This document shows, piece by piece, positions 19,977 through 30,971 of a DNA stretch of 64,000 bases. The position numbers and the translations under genes are program-made. Positions within the stretch are counted from its first letter, which is position 1. Every line of letters begins with the position of its first letter. The notes below the pieces were generated by a model. It searched no databases. It was not told where the DNA came from and was given only the letters and a program-made list of their open reading frames with translations. The stretch is taken from NCBI RefSeq assembly GCF_000621205.1, contig NZ_JHYY01000024.1:80954-144953 (forward strand). Reading direction: 5' to 3'. The stretch comes from Halotalea alkalilenta DSM 17697. Its GTDB lineage: Bacteria; Pseudomonadota; Gammaproteobacteria; Pseudomonadales; Halomonadaceae.

Positions 19977-20933
19977 ATGCCCGAGCGAATCGAACAGCAG
20001 TACATCATCCCCGAGGAGCTCAGCGGGCTGCGTGTCGACCAGGCCGCCGCCCAGCTGTTCGGAGATTTTTCTCGCGAACGCCTCAAGGCCTGGATCGGCG
20101 AAGGGGCTTTGACCCTCGATGGCGAGGCGGTCAAGCCGCGCGCCAAGGTGCTGCGCGGCCAGCTCCTGACGCTGTCCGCCGAACTGGAGCCCGCCGGCGA
20201 CTGGGAGGCGCAGGACATCGCGCTCGAGATCCTGTTCGAGGATGAAGAGCTGCTGGTGATCGACAAACCGGCCGGCCTGGTGGTCCATCCCGCCGCCGGC
20301 AATCCCGACGGCACCCTGCTCAACGCCTTGCTCCATCACCTGCCGGAGCAGATCCAACTGGCGCGGGCGGGGATCGTCCATCGGCTCGACAAGGACACCA
20401 GCGGGCTGATGGTGGTGGCGAAGAGCCTGCTCGCTCAGCGTTCGCTGATCGAGCAGCTCAAGGACAGGAGCGTGTCGCGCGAGTACGATGCAGTGGTGGT
20501 CGGTACGCCGATCTCCGGTGGCCGGGTGGACGCACCGATCGGTCGCCATCCCAGGGACCGCAAGCGCCAGGCGGTGGTGGCGGGCGGCAAACCGGCGGTG
20601 ACCCATTATCGGGTGGTGGAGCGCTATCGCGCCCACGCCCTGGTGCGCTGCAAGCTCGAGACCGGCCGTACCCACCAGATTCGTGTGCACATGGCGCATC
20701 GGCAGCTGCCGCTGGTCGGTGACCCGGTCTACGGCGGGCGGCTCAAGTTCCCCGCGGGCGCCTCCGAGGTGCTCAAGGAGCGGCTTCGCGGCTTCTCGCG
20801 CCAGGCCCTGCACGCGCGCCGATTGAGCATCCGGCATCCGGCGAGCGGCGAGACGCTGCGTTTCGAGGCGTCGCCGCCGGCGGATCTGCAAGACCTGATC
20901 GCCGCGCTCCGCGAGGACGCCGGCATCGTTTGA
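19977..20933 (+). CDS. rluD: 23S rRNA pseudouridine synthase RluD
   Basis: A 318-residue enzyme of the RluA family. An S4 domain covers about residues 14-75 (GLRVDQAAAQLFGDFSRERLKAWI). The catalytic domain has the active-site loop GIVHRLDKDTSGLMVVAK near residues 135-152, with the nucleophilic Asp in HRLDKDTSG, then LETGRTHQIRVHMAH and GDPVYGG. RluD modifies helix 69 of 23S rRNA. The ATG at 19977 gives the usual N-terminus; GGAG lies somewhat far upstream. Its neighbours (bamD divergent, pgeF downstream, then clpB) match the usual gammaproteobacterial order. Confidence 0.95.
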   Translation: MPERIEQQYIIPEELSGLRVDQAAAQLFGDFSRERLKAWIGEGALTLDGEAVKPRAKVLRGQLLTLSAELEPAGDWEAQDIALEILFEDEELLVIDKPAGLVVHPAAGNPDGTLLNALLHHLPEQIQLARAGIVHRLDKDTSGLMVVAKSLLAQRSLIEQLKDRSVSREYDAVVVGTPISGGRVDAPIGRHPRDRKRQAVVAGGKPAVTHYRVVERYRAHALVRCKLETGRTHQIRVHMAHRQLPLVGDPVYGGRLKFPAGASEVLKERLRGFSRQALHARRLSIRHPASGETLRFEASPPADLQDLIAALREDAGIV

Positions 20934-20965
20934 GCCCAGCGAGCGACCTGCAAACGAGGACCAGG

Positions 20966-21751
20966 ATGATCAAAAGCGCCGTGTCGCATCAATTCGACCA
21001 GAGCGAGCCACGCATGCTCGTGCCCGACTGGCCCGCGCCGAGCACCGTGGGCGCCTTCGTCACCACGCGAGAGTTGGGTCCGAGCGCTCCACCGTTCGAC
21101 GCTTTCAATGTCGCCGCCCACGTTGGCGACGACCCCGACACCGTCCAGGCCTGTCGGCGGGCTTTGTCACTGCGGATCAACGACCCCCGGCCGCTGCTCT
21201 GGCTCGAGCAGACCCACGGCTGCGAGGTGGCGACGAAGCTGCCGCCGGCAGGCGCCGCGCCACCGAAGGCCGATGCCGCTGTGGCGTTCGACCATGGCCA
21301 CGCATGCGTAGTGATGACCGCAGACTGCCTGCCGGTGTTCTTCTGCGATCGCGCGGGCACTCGAGTGGGCGTCGCCCACGCCGGCTGGCGCGGGCTCGCC
21401 GGCGGAGTGCTCGAGGCCACCGTGGCGGCGCTCGGCTGCCATCCTTCCGATCTGCTTGCCTGGCTGGGGCCTGCGATCTCCAACGCCCAGTACGAAGTCG
21501 GCCGGGAGGTGTTCGATGCCTTCGTCGCGCAGGACGCCGAGGCCGAGACCGCCTTCGAGGTCAGTCCGTACCGGCTCGAGCACTACATGGCCGATCTCTA
21601 CCGGCTGGCGCGGCTGCGCCTCGAGCGACTCGGGCTCGAATCGATCGGTGGCGGACACTTCTGCACCGCTTCGGATGCGCGTTTCTATTCATGGCGGCGC
21701 GACGATGGCCAGACCGGGCGCATGGCCAGCGTGATCTGGCTCAAGGGCTGA
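20966..21751 (+). CDS. pgeF: Peptidoglycan editing factor PgeF / purine nucleoside phosphorylase (laccase-domain)
   Basis: A 261-residue DUF152/laccase-domain protein. Zinc-binding residues typical of the family are seen in LEQTHGCEV (His), TADCLPVFFCD (Cys), and VAHAGWRGLAGGVLEATV (His), followed by LGPAISNAQYEVG. Proteins of this family act on adenosine and inosine and, in E. coli YfiH, prevent misincorporation of the wrong amino acid into peptidoglycan precursors. The ATG at 20966 follows GAGGA at good spacing; a TTG overlapping the rluD stop is also open but less likely. The gene sits between rluD and clpB, the conserved position. Confidence 0.9.
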   Translation: MIKSAVSHQFDQSEPRMLVPDWPAPSTVGAFVTTRELGPSAPPFDAFNVAAHVGDDPDTVQACRRALSLRINDPRPLLWLEQTHGCEVATKLPPAGAAPPKADAAVAFDHGHACVVMTADCLPVFFCDRAGTRVGVAHAGWRGLAGGVLEATVAALGCHPSDLLAWLGPAISNAQYEVGREVFDAFVAQDAEAETAFEVSPYRLEHYMADLYRLARLRLERLGLESIGGGHFCTASDARFYSWRRDDGQTGRMASVIWLKG

Positions 21752-21799
21752 GTCCGCATCGAAAAATCCATCCTGCGGCGTTTTGTCAACCCCTCGCCG

Positions 21800-21828
21800 C
21801 TTGAAACTTCCCCGCTCGCCCTCATCAT
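21800..21828 (+). promoter_or_regulatory. Heat-shock (sigma-32-like) promoter of clpB
   Basis: CTTGAAA at 21800-21806 is followed, 12 bases on, by CCCTCATCAT, close to the sigma-32 pattern CTTGAAA / CCCCATnT. It lies about 130 bases upstream of clpB. Confidence 0.6.
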
Positions 21829-21956
21829 GGTTTCTGTCACTTCCAGGACCCGGCCCGCGCCGGGCCGAATCCCCGCTTCGCACCGCTGACGGTCCGCTCA
21901 TCCCGAACTAAGCTTCGGATCAGCGCGATACGCCCAGGTGCCAAGGAGAAACCCGT

Positions 21957-24533
<2,577 letters not shown>

Positions 24534-24550
24534 GGCTGGAAACGCGGCGT

Positions 24551-24590
24551 GAAGGCCCCTGGACGATGATCGTCCAGGGGCCTTCGTCTT
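24551..24590 (+). terminator. Intrinsic terminator of clpB
   Basis: A perfect 16-base stem (24551-24566 with 24570-24585) closes a three-base loop and is followed by GTCTTTCT. It separates clpB from convergent treF. Confidence 0.88.
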
Positions 24591-24608
24591 TCTGCGCCGC
24601 CGACTGAC

Positions 24609-26192
24609 TCAGGCGCAGTGGCCCGGGTGGTGTTCGGGATAGAGGGCCAGCAGCGCACTGAGCACGCCGTTGGTCCAGCCGAAGCCGTCCTGGGCGGGAT
24701 ACTCGCCGCCGCTGGCGGTGCCGCCGGTGACGACATCGTATTTTTCGATCAGCTTGCGTCGGCGGTAGTAGTAATCGACGTTGCAGCCGATCCAGCGCCG
24801 CGCGATCTCGGCCGCCAGGTCGTGCTCGCCATAGTGGCGCAGACCGATGACCGAGACCCATTGCAGCGGCGCCCAGCCGTTGGGTGCGTCCCACTGCTGG
24901 CCCGAGCGTATCGCGGTGGTCAGCAGGCCTCCGTCGGCGAGCAGCCGCGCCTCCAAGGTGGCCGCGGTGGCGCGCGCCTGGTCGGGCGTGGCGATCGCAT
25001 AGTAGAGCGGATAGCAGCAGGCGGCGCTGAGTACGCCGGTGAGCTGGCACTCCCGCCAGAGCAGATCGCCGAAGACCCCCTGTTCCTCGTCCCAGAAATG
25101 GGCCAGCAGCGCATTGCGGCGCTGGATATGGCGCTCATGGTAGAACTCGGCGCGGTGGGCATGGCCGAGGCTTTCATGGATCTTGTAGAGCGTCGCTTCC
25201 AGATGATGGATCAGGCAGTTGAGATCGATCGGTGCGATCGCGGTGGTGCGGATCGTCGATAGCCGGTGATCGTCGGTCAGCCAGCGCGAAGTGAAGTCCC
25301 AGCCGCTCTCGCAGCCCGCGCGCAGATCGCGCCAGACCTGGCGCTCGTCTCGCTTTGGCGCCTCGTGGGCGGTCTCCAAATCCTCTCGGTAGGATTCGGG
25401 GCGCGGTTTGTCGGCATCGTCCCAATAGCGGTTGAGCAGCGCGCCGTCTGCGAGCCGCACCACCCGTCGGTGCGCTTCGCCCGGCGGCAGGTCGTCGGCG
25501 CCATCCATCCAGTAGGCGTACTCCGCTTCCAGCTGAGGCAGATAGAGGCGATAGGTCTCGGCTCCGTCGATCAGCGCGAGCAGGTCGACCATGTCGGCGA
25601 AGTAGGGCGGCTGCGAACGGCTGAGGAAGTAGTTGCGGTTGCCGTTGGGAATATGGCCGAACTCATCGATCAGGTAGGCGAAGTTGTTCACCATGTCGCG
25701 AATTAGGTCGAAGCGTGCGCTCTCCTGCAGGCCGAGAATGGTGAAGTAGGAATCCCAGTAGTAGATCTCATTGAACCGCCCGCCGGGCACCACGAAAGGG
25801 TAGGGCAGCTGCAGCCTCGAGGAGTAAGGGTTGTCGCTGGCCTGGGGGCGCCGGGTGAGGACGCCCCAGAGGGTGTCGATGTGGCTATTGATGCAGTCTT
25901 CGCCGAGGCGATCGCCCTGCTGGTGGCTGAGCTCGACATCCTCGGCATCCTGAGGGGCGAAGTGGGTCTCGACGAAGCTACCAAGGGCCTCGTCGCTGGG
26001 CGAGCCGGCGGCCTGCAGCCGGGAGAACTCACGCAGCACCGCCTCTGGTGCGCCACGGGGGACCAGGTCGACGAAGGTCTTGCTGTCTTCGAACAGGCCG
26101 CGCCGTTGGACCTCGATGAACAGCTCGCCCCACAGCTCGTCGGGGGGCGGCGGAACGTTGGGAAGTTCCAGCTGCGTCGCTGCATCGATCAT
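24609..26192 (-). CDS. treF: Cytoplasmic trehalase (GH37)
   Basis: A 527-residue glycoside hydrolase family 37 enzyme that splits trehalose into two glucoses. Both family signatures are seen: PGGRFNEIYYWDSYF at residues 136-150 and QWDAPNGWAP in the C-terminal third. The glycine-rich GGGEY-type loop appears as TGGTASGGEYPAQDGFGWTNG near the end. There is no signal peptide, so it is the TreF type acting on internal trehalose, for instance after osmotic down-shift. The ATG at 26192 follows GGAGG. An inverted repeat lies just upstream. No trehalose synthesis or transport gene is adjacent. Confidence 0.95.
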   Translation of the reverse strand: MIDAATQLELPNVPPPPDELWGELFIEVQRRGLFEDSKTFVDLVPRGAPEAVLREFSRLQAAGSPSDEALGSFVETHFAPQDAEDVELSHQQGDRLGEDCINSHIDTLWGVLTRRPQASDNPYSSRLQLPYPFVVPGGRFNEIYYWDSYFTILGLQESARFDLIRDMVNNFAYLIDEFGHIPNGNRNYFLSRSQPPYFADMVDLLALIDGAETYRLYLPQLEAEYAYWMDGADDLPPGEAHRRVVRLADGALLNRYWDDADKPRPESYREDLETAHEAPKRDERQVWRDLRAGCESGWDFTSRWLTDDHRLSTIRTTAIAPIDLNCLIHHLEATLYKIHESLGHAHRAEFYHERHIQRRNALLAHFWDEEQGVFGDLLWRECQLTGVLSAACCYPLYYAIATPDQARATAATLEARLLADGGLLTTAIRSGQQWDAPNGWAPLQWVSVIGLRHYGEHDLAAEIARRWIGCNVDYYYRRRKLIEKYDVVTGGTASGGEYPAQDGFGWTNGVLSALLALYPEHHPGHCA

Positions 26193-26216
26193 GGCTATCC
26201 TCCAGGCGCGAAAGCG

Positions 26217-26247
26217 GGCTCGGGCGCTCGCTGTTCACGCCCGAGCC
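26217..26247. repeat. Inverted repeat upstream of treF
   Basis: Perfect ten-base arms GGCTCGGGCG / CGCCCGAGCC flank an 11-base centre, starting 25 bases before the treF start. It could be an operator or a hairpin in the treF leader; nothing in the sequence decides. Confidence 0.55.
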
Positions 26248-26334
26248 ATCATCTTAGCGCGTAGTACGAGAACGCTTCGACCAAAGTCAGGACCGGCAAG
26301 CGTCCGCTCAGCGGGGAGGGTCGATCCCGAGCCG

Positions 26335-26845
26335 GGAAAGGGAATATTGTTTTGCAATATAATGCCTGGTTTTCATTGTATGGGGGATAATGTTTCCTTT
26401 TTTTGCGTTTTATTTGGGTAATCGTGCTTATGTTGTGCGCTTGGCGCGCTATATGTTGACACTTCCTTTGCGGTCGTAGAGTCTAGCAGCCTCCTGATTG
26501 CGAGCATGCTTGGCGAGCGGGCAATCCCCCCGCCAAGCATTGCAGCGGTTGACCGACCGTTCGCTCGTCAAAGGACCTATATCGGGCCACGGCGTCACCC
26601 GCCTTCCTCCCGAACAGCTCTCCCTCGGCCTTACGTACGAGAGAGCAGGCCCTACCGGGCCATGGGTGGCAAGCCGCGCGTCCCCAGTCTTGCGATGGCG
26701 GCACGCGCTCTTCCCCCACCCCAGGTCCAGCCATCGTGGCGATCAGGTGTCATGCGCCCAGGGCGTGTGACAGGCGGTCATCCGCCCTCGAACTCCGATG
26801 CGTACTGCATCGCGATTGCGATCGAGACCTCAAGAGGATTCATCC
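26335..26845 (+). promoter_or_regulatory. AT-rich promoter region and long leader of ilvIHC
   Basis: The 653 bases between treF and ilvI hold no gene I can support. Positions 26335-26460 are strikingly AT-rich, with a palindromic ATATTG-TTTTG-CAATAT, of the kind bound by Lrp or nucleoid proteins upstream of ilvIH in E. coli. A consensus TTGACA lies at 26456-26461, with a poor -10 (TAGAGT, 15-base spacing). The implied leader is over 350 bases and contains a ten-base stem ATGCTTGGCG / CGCCAAGCAT (26506-26515 with 26531-26540). No leader peptide rich in Ile, Val or Leu codons and no terminator-like U tract was found. Confidence 0.5.
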
Positions 26846-28579
26846 GTGGAATTGCTTTCCGGCGCAGACATGATCGCGCGCTTTCTGAAAGACGAAGGCG
26901 TCGAGTACATCTATGGCTATCCGGGTGGCGCAGCGCTTCACATCTACGATGCGCTGTTCCGTCAGGAAGCCGTCAAACACATCCTGGTTCGTCACGAACA
27001 GGCCGCCACCCACATGGCCGATGGCTACGCTCGCGCCACAGGCAAGCCCGGCGTGGTGCTGGTGACCTCAGGGCCCGGTGCGACCAATGCGGTAACCGGC
27101 ATCGCCACCGCCTACATGGATTCGATCCCGATGGTAGTGCTGTGCGGCCAGGTCGCCAGCCACCTGATCGGCGAGGACGCCTTCCAGGAAACCGACATCA
27201 TCGGCGTGACCCGGCCGATCGTGAAGCACAGCTTCTCGATCCGCCATCCCTCGGACATCCCCACGGTGCTGAAGAAGGCGTTCTATATCGCCGCTTCGGG
27301 CCGTCCGGGGCCGGTGGTGGTCGACATTCCCAAGGATATGACCGCGCCGACCGAGCGCTACGAGTACGTCTATCCGAAGAAGGTCAAGATACGCTCCTAC
27401 AATCCGGCGTTCCGCGGCCATGGCGGGCAGATCAAGAAGGCGATCGAGCTGATCCTCGAGGCGCGCCGGCCGGTGGTGTTCGCGGGCGGTGGCGTGATCA
27501 CCGGGGAGGCGAGCGATGCGCTCACCGACCTCGCCAAGCGCTTGGGGCTGCCGGTGATCACCTCGCTGATGGGGATTGGCGCCTATCCCCAGAACGATCG
27601 CCAGTGCCTCGGCTGGCCCGGGATGCACGGCAGCTTCGAAGCCAACCAGGCGATGCATCACGCGGACCTGATCTTCTGCGTGGGTGCGCGCTTCGACGAC
27701 CGGGTGACCAATAACGTCGCCAAGTTCTGCCCGACCGCCAAGATCATCCACATCGACATCGATCCCAGCTCGATCTCCAAGACCGTGCCCACCGATGTAC
27801 CGATCGTCGGTGCGGCTGCCAGCGTGCTCAACGAGATGCTCGGTCTGCTCGGCGATCGCGAGAAGGACGTCACCACGCGGGAGCAGCAGCTCGCGCCCTG
27901 GTGGGAGCGGATCGACGCCTGGCGTGCGAGCCGCGCTGGTCGGCTCTACGAGCCCGCGGCCCAGGGCGAGCTGCTCAAGCCCCAGCAGGTGGTCGAGGCG
28001 GTGCACCGTGCGACCCAGGGCGATGCCTTCGTCGCCACCGACGTCGGCCAGCACCAGATGTTCGCGGCCCAGTACTACAAGTTCAACAAGCCCCATCGGT
28101 TCATCACCTCAGGCGGTCTCGGCACCATGGGCTTCGGCCTGCCCGCGGCGATGGGTGTGAAGCTCAACTTTCCCGAGGAGCAGGTAGTGCTGTTCACCGG
28201 CGAGAGCAGCTTCCAGATGATGATGCAGGAGCTCTCCACCTGCCGGCAGTTCGGCATCGCGGTGAAGATCGTCAACCTGAACAACCAGTCGCTCGGCATG
28301 GTGCGGCAGTGGCAAGACCTCAACTACAAGGCTCGCCACGCCCAGTCCTACATGGAATCGCTGCCGGACTTCCACAAGCTGTTCGAGGCCTACGGCTTCA
28401 AGGCGATTACCGTGACCCGTGCAGAGGAGCTCGAGGGCGCGCTCGACGAGGCCTTCCGTGACACAAACGAGATGGTCTTCCTCGATATCCACGTCGACCC
28501 GCGCGAGCACGTCTACCCGATGCAGGTACCGCTCGGGGCGATGAACGACATGCTGCTGTCCAAGACGGAGAGAACCTGA
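26846..28579 (+). CDS. ilvI: Acetolactate synthase, large (catalytic) subunit
   Basis: A 577-residue thiamine diphosphate enzyme making acetolactate and acetohydroxybutyrate, the first common step to valine, leucine and isoleucine. The start is GTG at 26846 after AGAGGA, giving (V)ELLSGADMIARFLKDEGV; an in-frame ATG 48 bases upstream gives an unrelated basic extension. Landmarks are YGYPGGAALHIYDAL, the catalytic Glu in VRHEQAATHMADGYARATG, SGPGATNAVTG, and the thiamine-binding GESSFQMMMQEL plus NNQSLGMVRQWQ near the C-terminus. The usual thiamine motif begins GDGSF/GDASF; here it reads GESSF. The stop overlaps the ilvH start as TGATG. Confidence 0.96.
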   Translation: MELLSGADMIARFLKDEGVEYIYGYPGGAALHIYDALFRQEAVKHILVRHEQAATHMADGYARATGKPGVVLVTSGPGATNAVTGIATAYMDSIPMVVLCGQVASHLIGEDAFQETDIIGVTRPIVKHSFSIRHPSDIPTVLKKAFYIAASGRPGPVVVDIPKDMTAPTERYEYVYPKKVKIRSYNPAFRGHGGQIKKAIELILEARRPVVFAGGGVITGEASDALTDLAKRLGLPVITSLMGIGAYPQNDRQCLGWPGMHGSFEANQAMHHADLIFCVGARFDDRVTNNVAKFCPTAKIIHIDIDPSSISKTVPTDVPIVGAAASVLNEMLGLLGDREKDVTTREQQLAPWWERIDAWRASRAGRLYEPAAQGELLKPQQVVEAVHRATQGDAFVATDVGQHQMFAAQYYKFNKPHRFITSGGLGTMGFGLPAAMGVKLNFPEEQVVLFTGESSFQMMMQELSTCRQFGIAVKIVNLNNQSLGMVRQWQDLNYKARHAQSYMESLPDFHKLFEAYGFKAITVTRAEELEGALDEAFRDTNEMVFLDIHVDPREHVYPMQVPLGAMNDMLLSKTERT

Positions 28580-29070
28580 TGCGCCACATCATCTCGATTC
28601 TGCTTGAGAACGAGCCCGGCGCGCTCTCCCGTGTGGTCGGCCTGTTCTCGCAGCGCAACTTCAATATCGAAACCCTCAACGTAGCGCCGACCGAGGACGC
28701 CAGCCTTTCACGGCTGACCGTCACCACCAACGGCGACGAACGGATCATCGAGCAGATCACCAAGCACCTCAACAAGCTGATCGACGTGGTCAAGCTGGTC
28801 GACCTGACCGAGGGCGCCCACATCGAGCGCGAGTTGATGCTGGTCAAGCTCAAGGCGGTCGCCGGCGCACGCGAGGAGATCAAGCGCACCGTCGACATCT
28901 TCCGTGCGCAGATCGTCGACGTCACGCCCAGCGCCTACACGGTGCAGATCACCGGTGACGCGTCGAAGCTCGATGGCTTCCTCCAGGCGATCGGGCCGGC
29001 CTCGGTGCTCGAGGTGGTGCGCTCCGGTGTCTCCGGTATCTCGCGCGGCGAGAAGACCCTGAGCCTTTGA
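28579..29070 (+). CDS. ilvH: Acetolactate synthase, small (regulatory) subunit
   Basis: A 163-residue regulatory subunit that stimulates IlvI and confers valine feedback. The N-terminal ACT domain reads MRHIISILLENEPGALSRVVGLFSQRNFNIETLNV, followed by LTVTTNGDERIIEQITKHLNKLIDVVKV-type sequence and a C-terminal ACT-like half (ELMLVKLKAV, then VDVTPSAYTVQITG). It overlaps the large-subunit stop, ensuring coupled, stoichiometric synthesis. ilvC follows 75 bases on, so the three genes form a branched-chain amino acid operon. Confidence 0.97.
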   Translation: MRHIISILLENEPGALSRVVGLFSQRNFNIETLNVAPTEDASLSRLTVTTNGDERIIEQITKHLNKLIDVVKLVDLTEGAHIERELMLVKLKAVAGAREEIKRTVDIFRAQIVDVTPSAYTVQITGDASKLDGFLQAIGPASVLEVVRSGVSGISRGEKTLSL

Positions 29071-30162
<1,092 letters not shown>

Positions 30163-30192
30163 AAAAGCCCGGGCCACAGTCCGCGGTATCGA

Positions 30193-30220
30193 GGGCCGGC
30201 GCGCAAGCGTCGGCCCTTTT
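30193..30220 (+). terminator. Intrinsic terminator of ilvC
   Basis: Stem GGGCCGGCGC / GCGTCGGCCC with a GCAA tetraloop and TTTT. A near-identical hairpin occurs at about 34163-34191, at the end of the ilvC scar. Confidence 0.9.
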
Positions 30221-30258
30221 GCGTGTCAAGAAGAGGGGGTGTGATGTCTTCGATGAAT

Positions 30259-30912
30259 TCAGGATGCCTTCTGCACCAAAAGCTGGATGGCAGCCGTAGT
30301 CACCCGCTCACGCTCGGTCGCGGTCAGGCTTTCGCTTTGGAGGAACAGTGTAGGTGCCACCATCGGTACGGAAATGGCGGTGATGACCATGCTGAAGACC
30401 AGGGCCGGATCCGTGCCGCCAATCACGCCCGCTTTCTGTGCAGCCTCGATGATTGGCAGGCAGAGCCTGCGAAAGGGAGTAACGACCCGCCGGTTCAGAA
30501 GAATCAGCCGCTCGTCAGGGTTGGTCGCCTCTTGCAATAGAAAGGAGGGTAGGGCCGGCATTTCGAAGCTGATTTGTGCGAACAGGGAAATGAAATCCTC
30601 CAACGCTTCTCTTGGACGTTGAGCCGAGCAGGCGATGAGTGCGCGGATTTGCGGTTCGTAATCCTTCTGCCGTTCGGTGAGGCGATCGACGACGGCCATC
30701 CATAGGGCGCTCTTCGAGCCGAAATGACGTGCAATGAGTGCCGCGTCGACATCCGCTTCGGCCGCTAGTTTTCGTAACGACACGGCTTCGTAGCCATAAC
30801 GTGCGAATGCCGGCATCGCCACGGTAAGAATGGCTTCCCGTCCCGATGGGGCACCTGACGGACGGCGTCCGATGGCCCTGGCCGTGGGTTTCTTGGGTAA
30901 GGCGGTGTTCAA
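30259..30912 (-). CDS. TetR family transcriptional regulator (TTG start)
   Basis: A 217-residue regulator. The N-terminal helix-turn-helix reads AILTVAMPAFARYGYEAVSLRKLAAEADVDAALIARHFGSKSALWMAVVD, with the usual TetR pattern; the C-terminal ligand domain is not diagnostic. The TTG at 30912 is chosen because GAGGA stands seven bases upstream; an ATG at 30951 is open but has no ribosome site. It lies 60 bases downstream of the CocE-type hydrolase gene on the same strand, so it may be co-transcribed and autoregulated. A 20-base palindrome in front of the epimerase-like gene (33994-34013) is a candidate operator. Base composition is lower in GC than the ilv genes. Confidence 0.88.
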   Translation of the reverse strand: MNTALPKKPTARAIGRRPSGAPSGREAILTVAMPAFARYGYEAVSLRKLAAEADVDAALIARHFGSKSALWMAVVDRLTERQKDYEPQIRALIACSAQRPREALEDFISLFAQISFEMPALPSFLLQEATNPDERLILLNRRVVTPFRRLCLPIIEAAQKAGVIGGTDPALVFSMVITAISVPMVAPTLFLQSESLTATERERVTTAAIQLLVQKAS

Positions 30913-30971
30913 GCGGCAGTCCTCGCTCCATTTTCTCCGAATTATGTGCACGGCCCTGCAAGTCCATCCAT

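Noticed and set aside
26506..27714. A 402-codon plus-strand frame running through the ilvI leader into ilvI in another frame, considered as a leader peptide
   Set aside because: It overlaps ilvI out of frame, lacks a ribosome site, and the few Ile codons near 26810 are not followed by an attenuator hairpin with a U tract.
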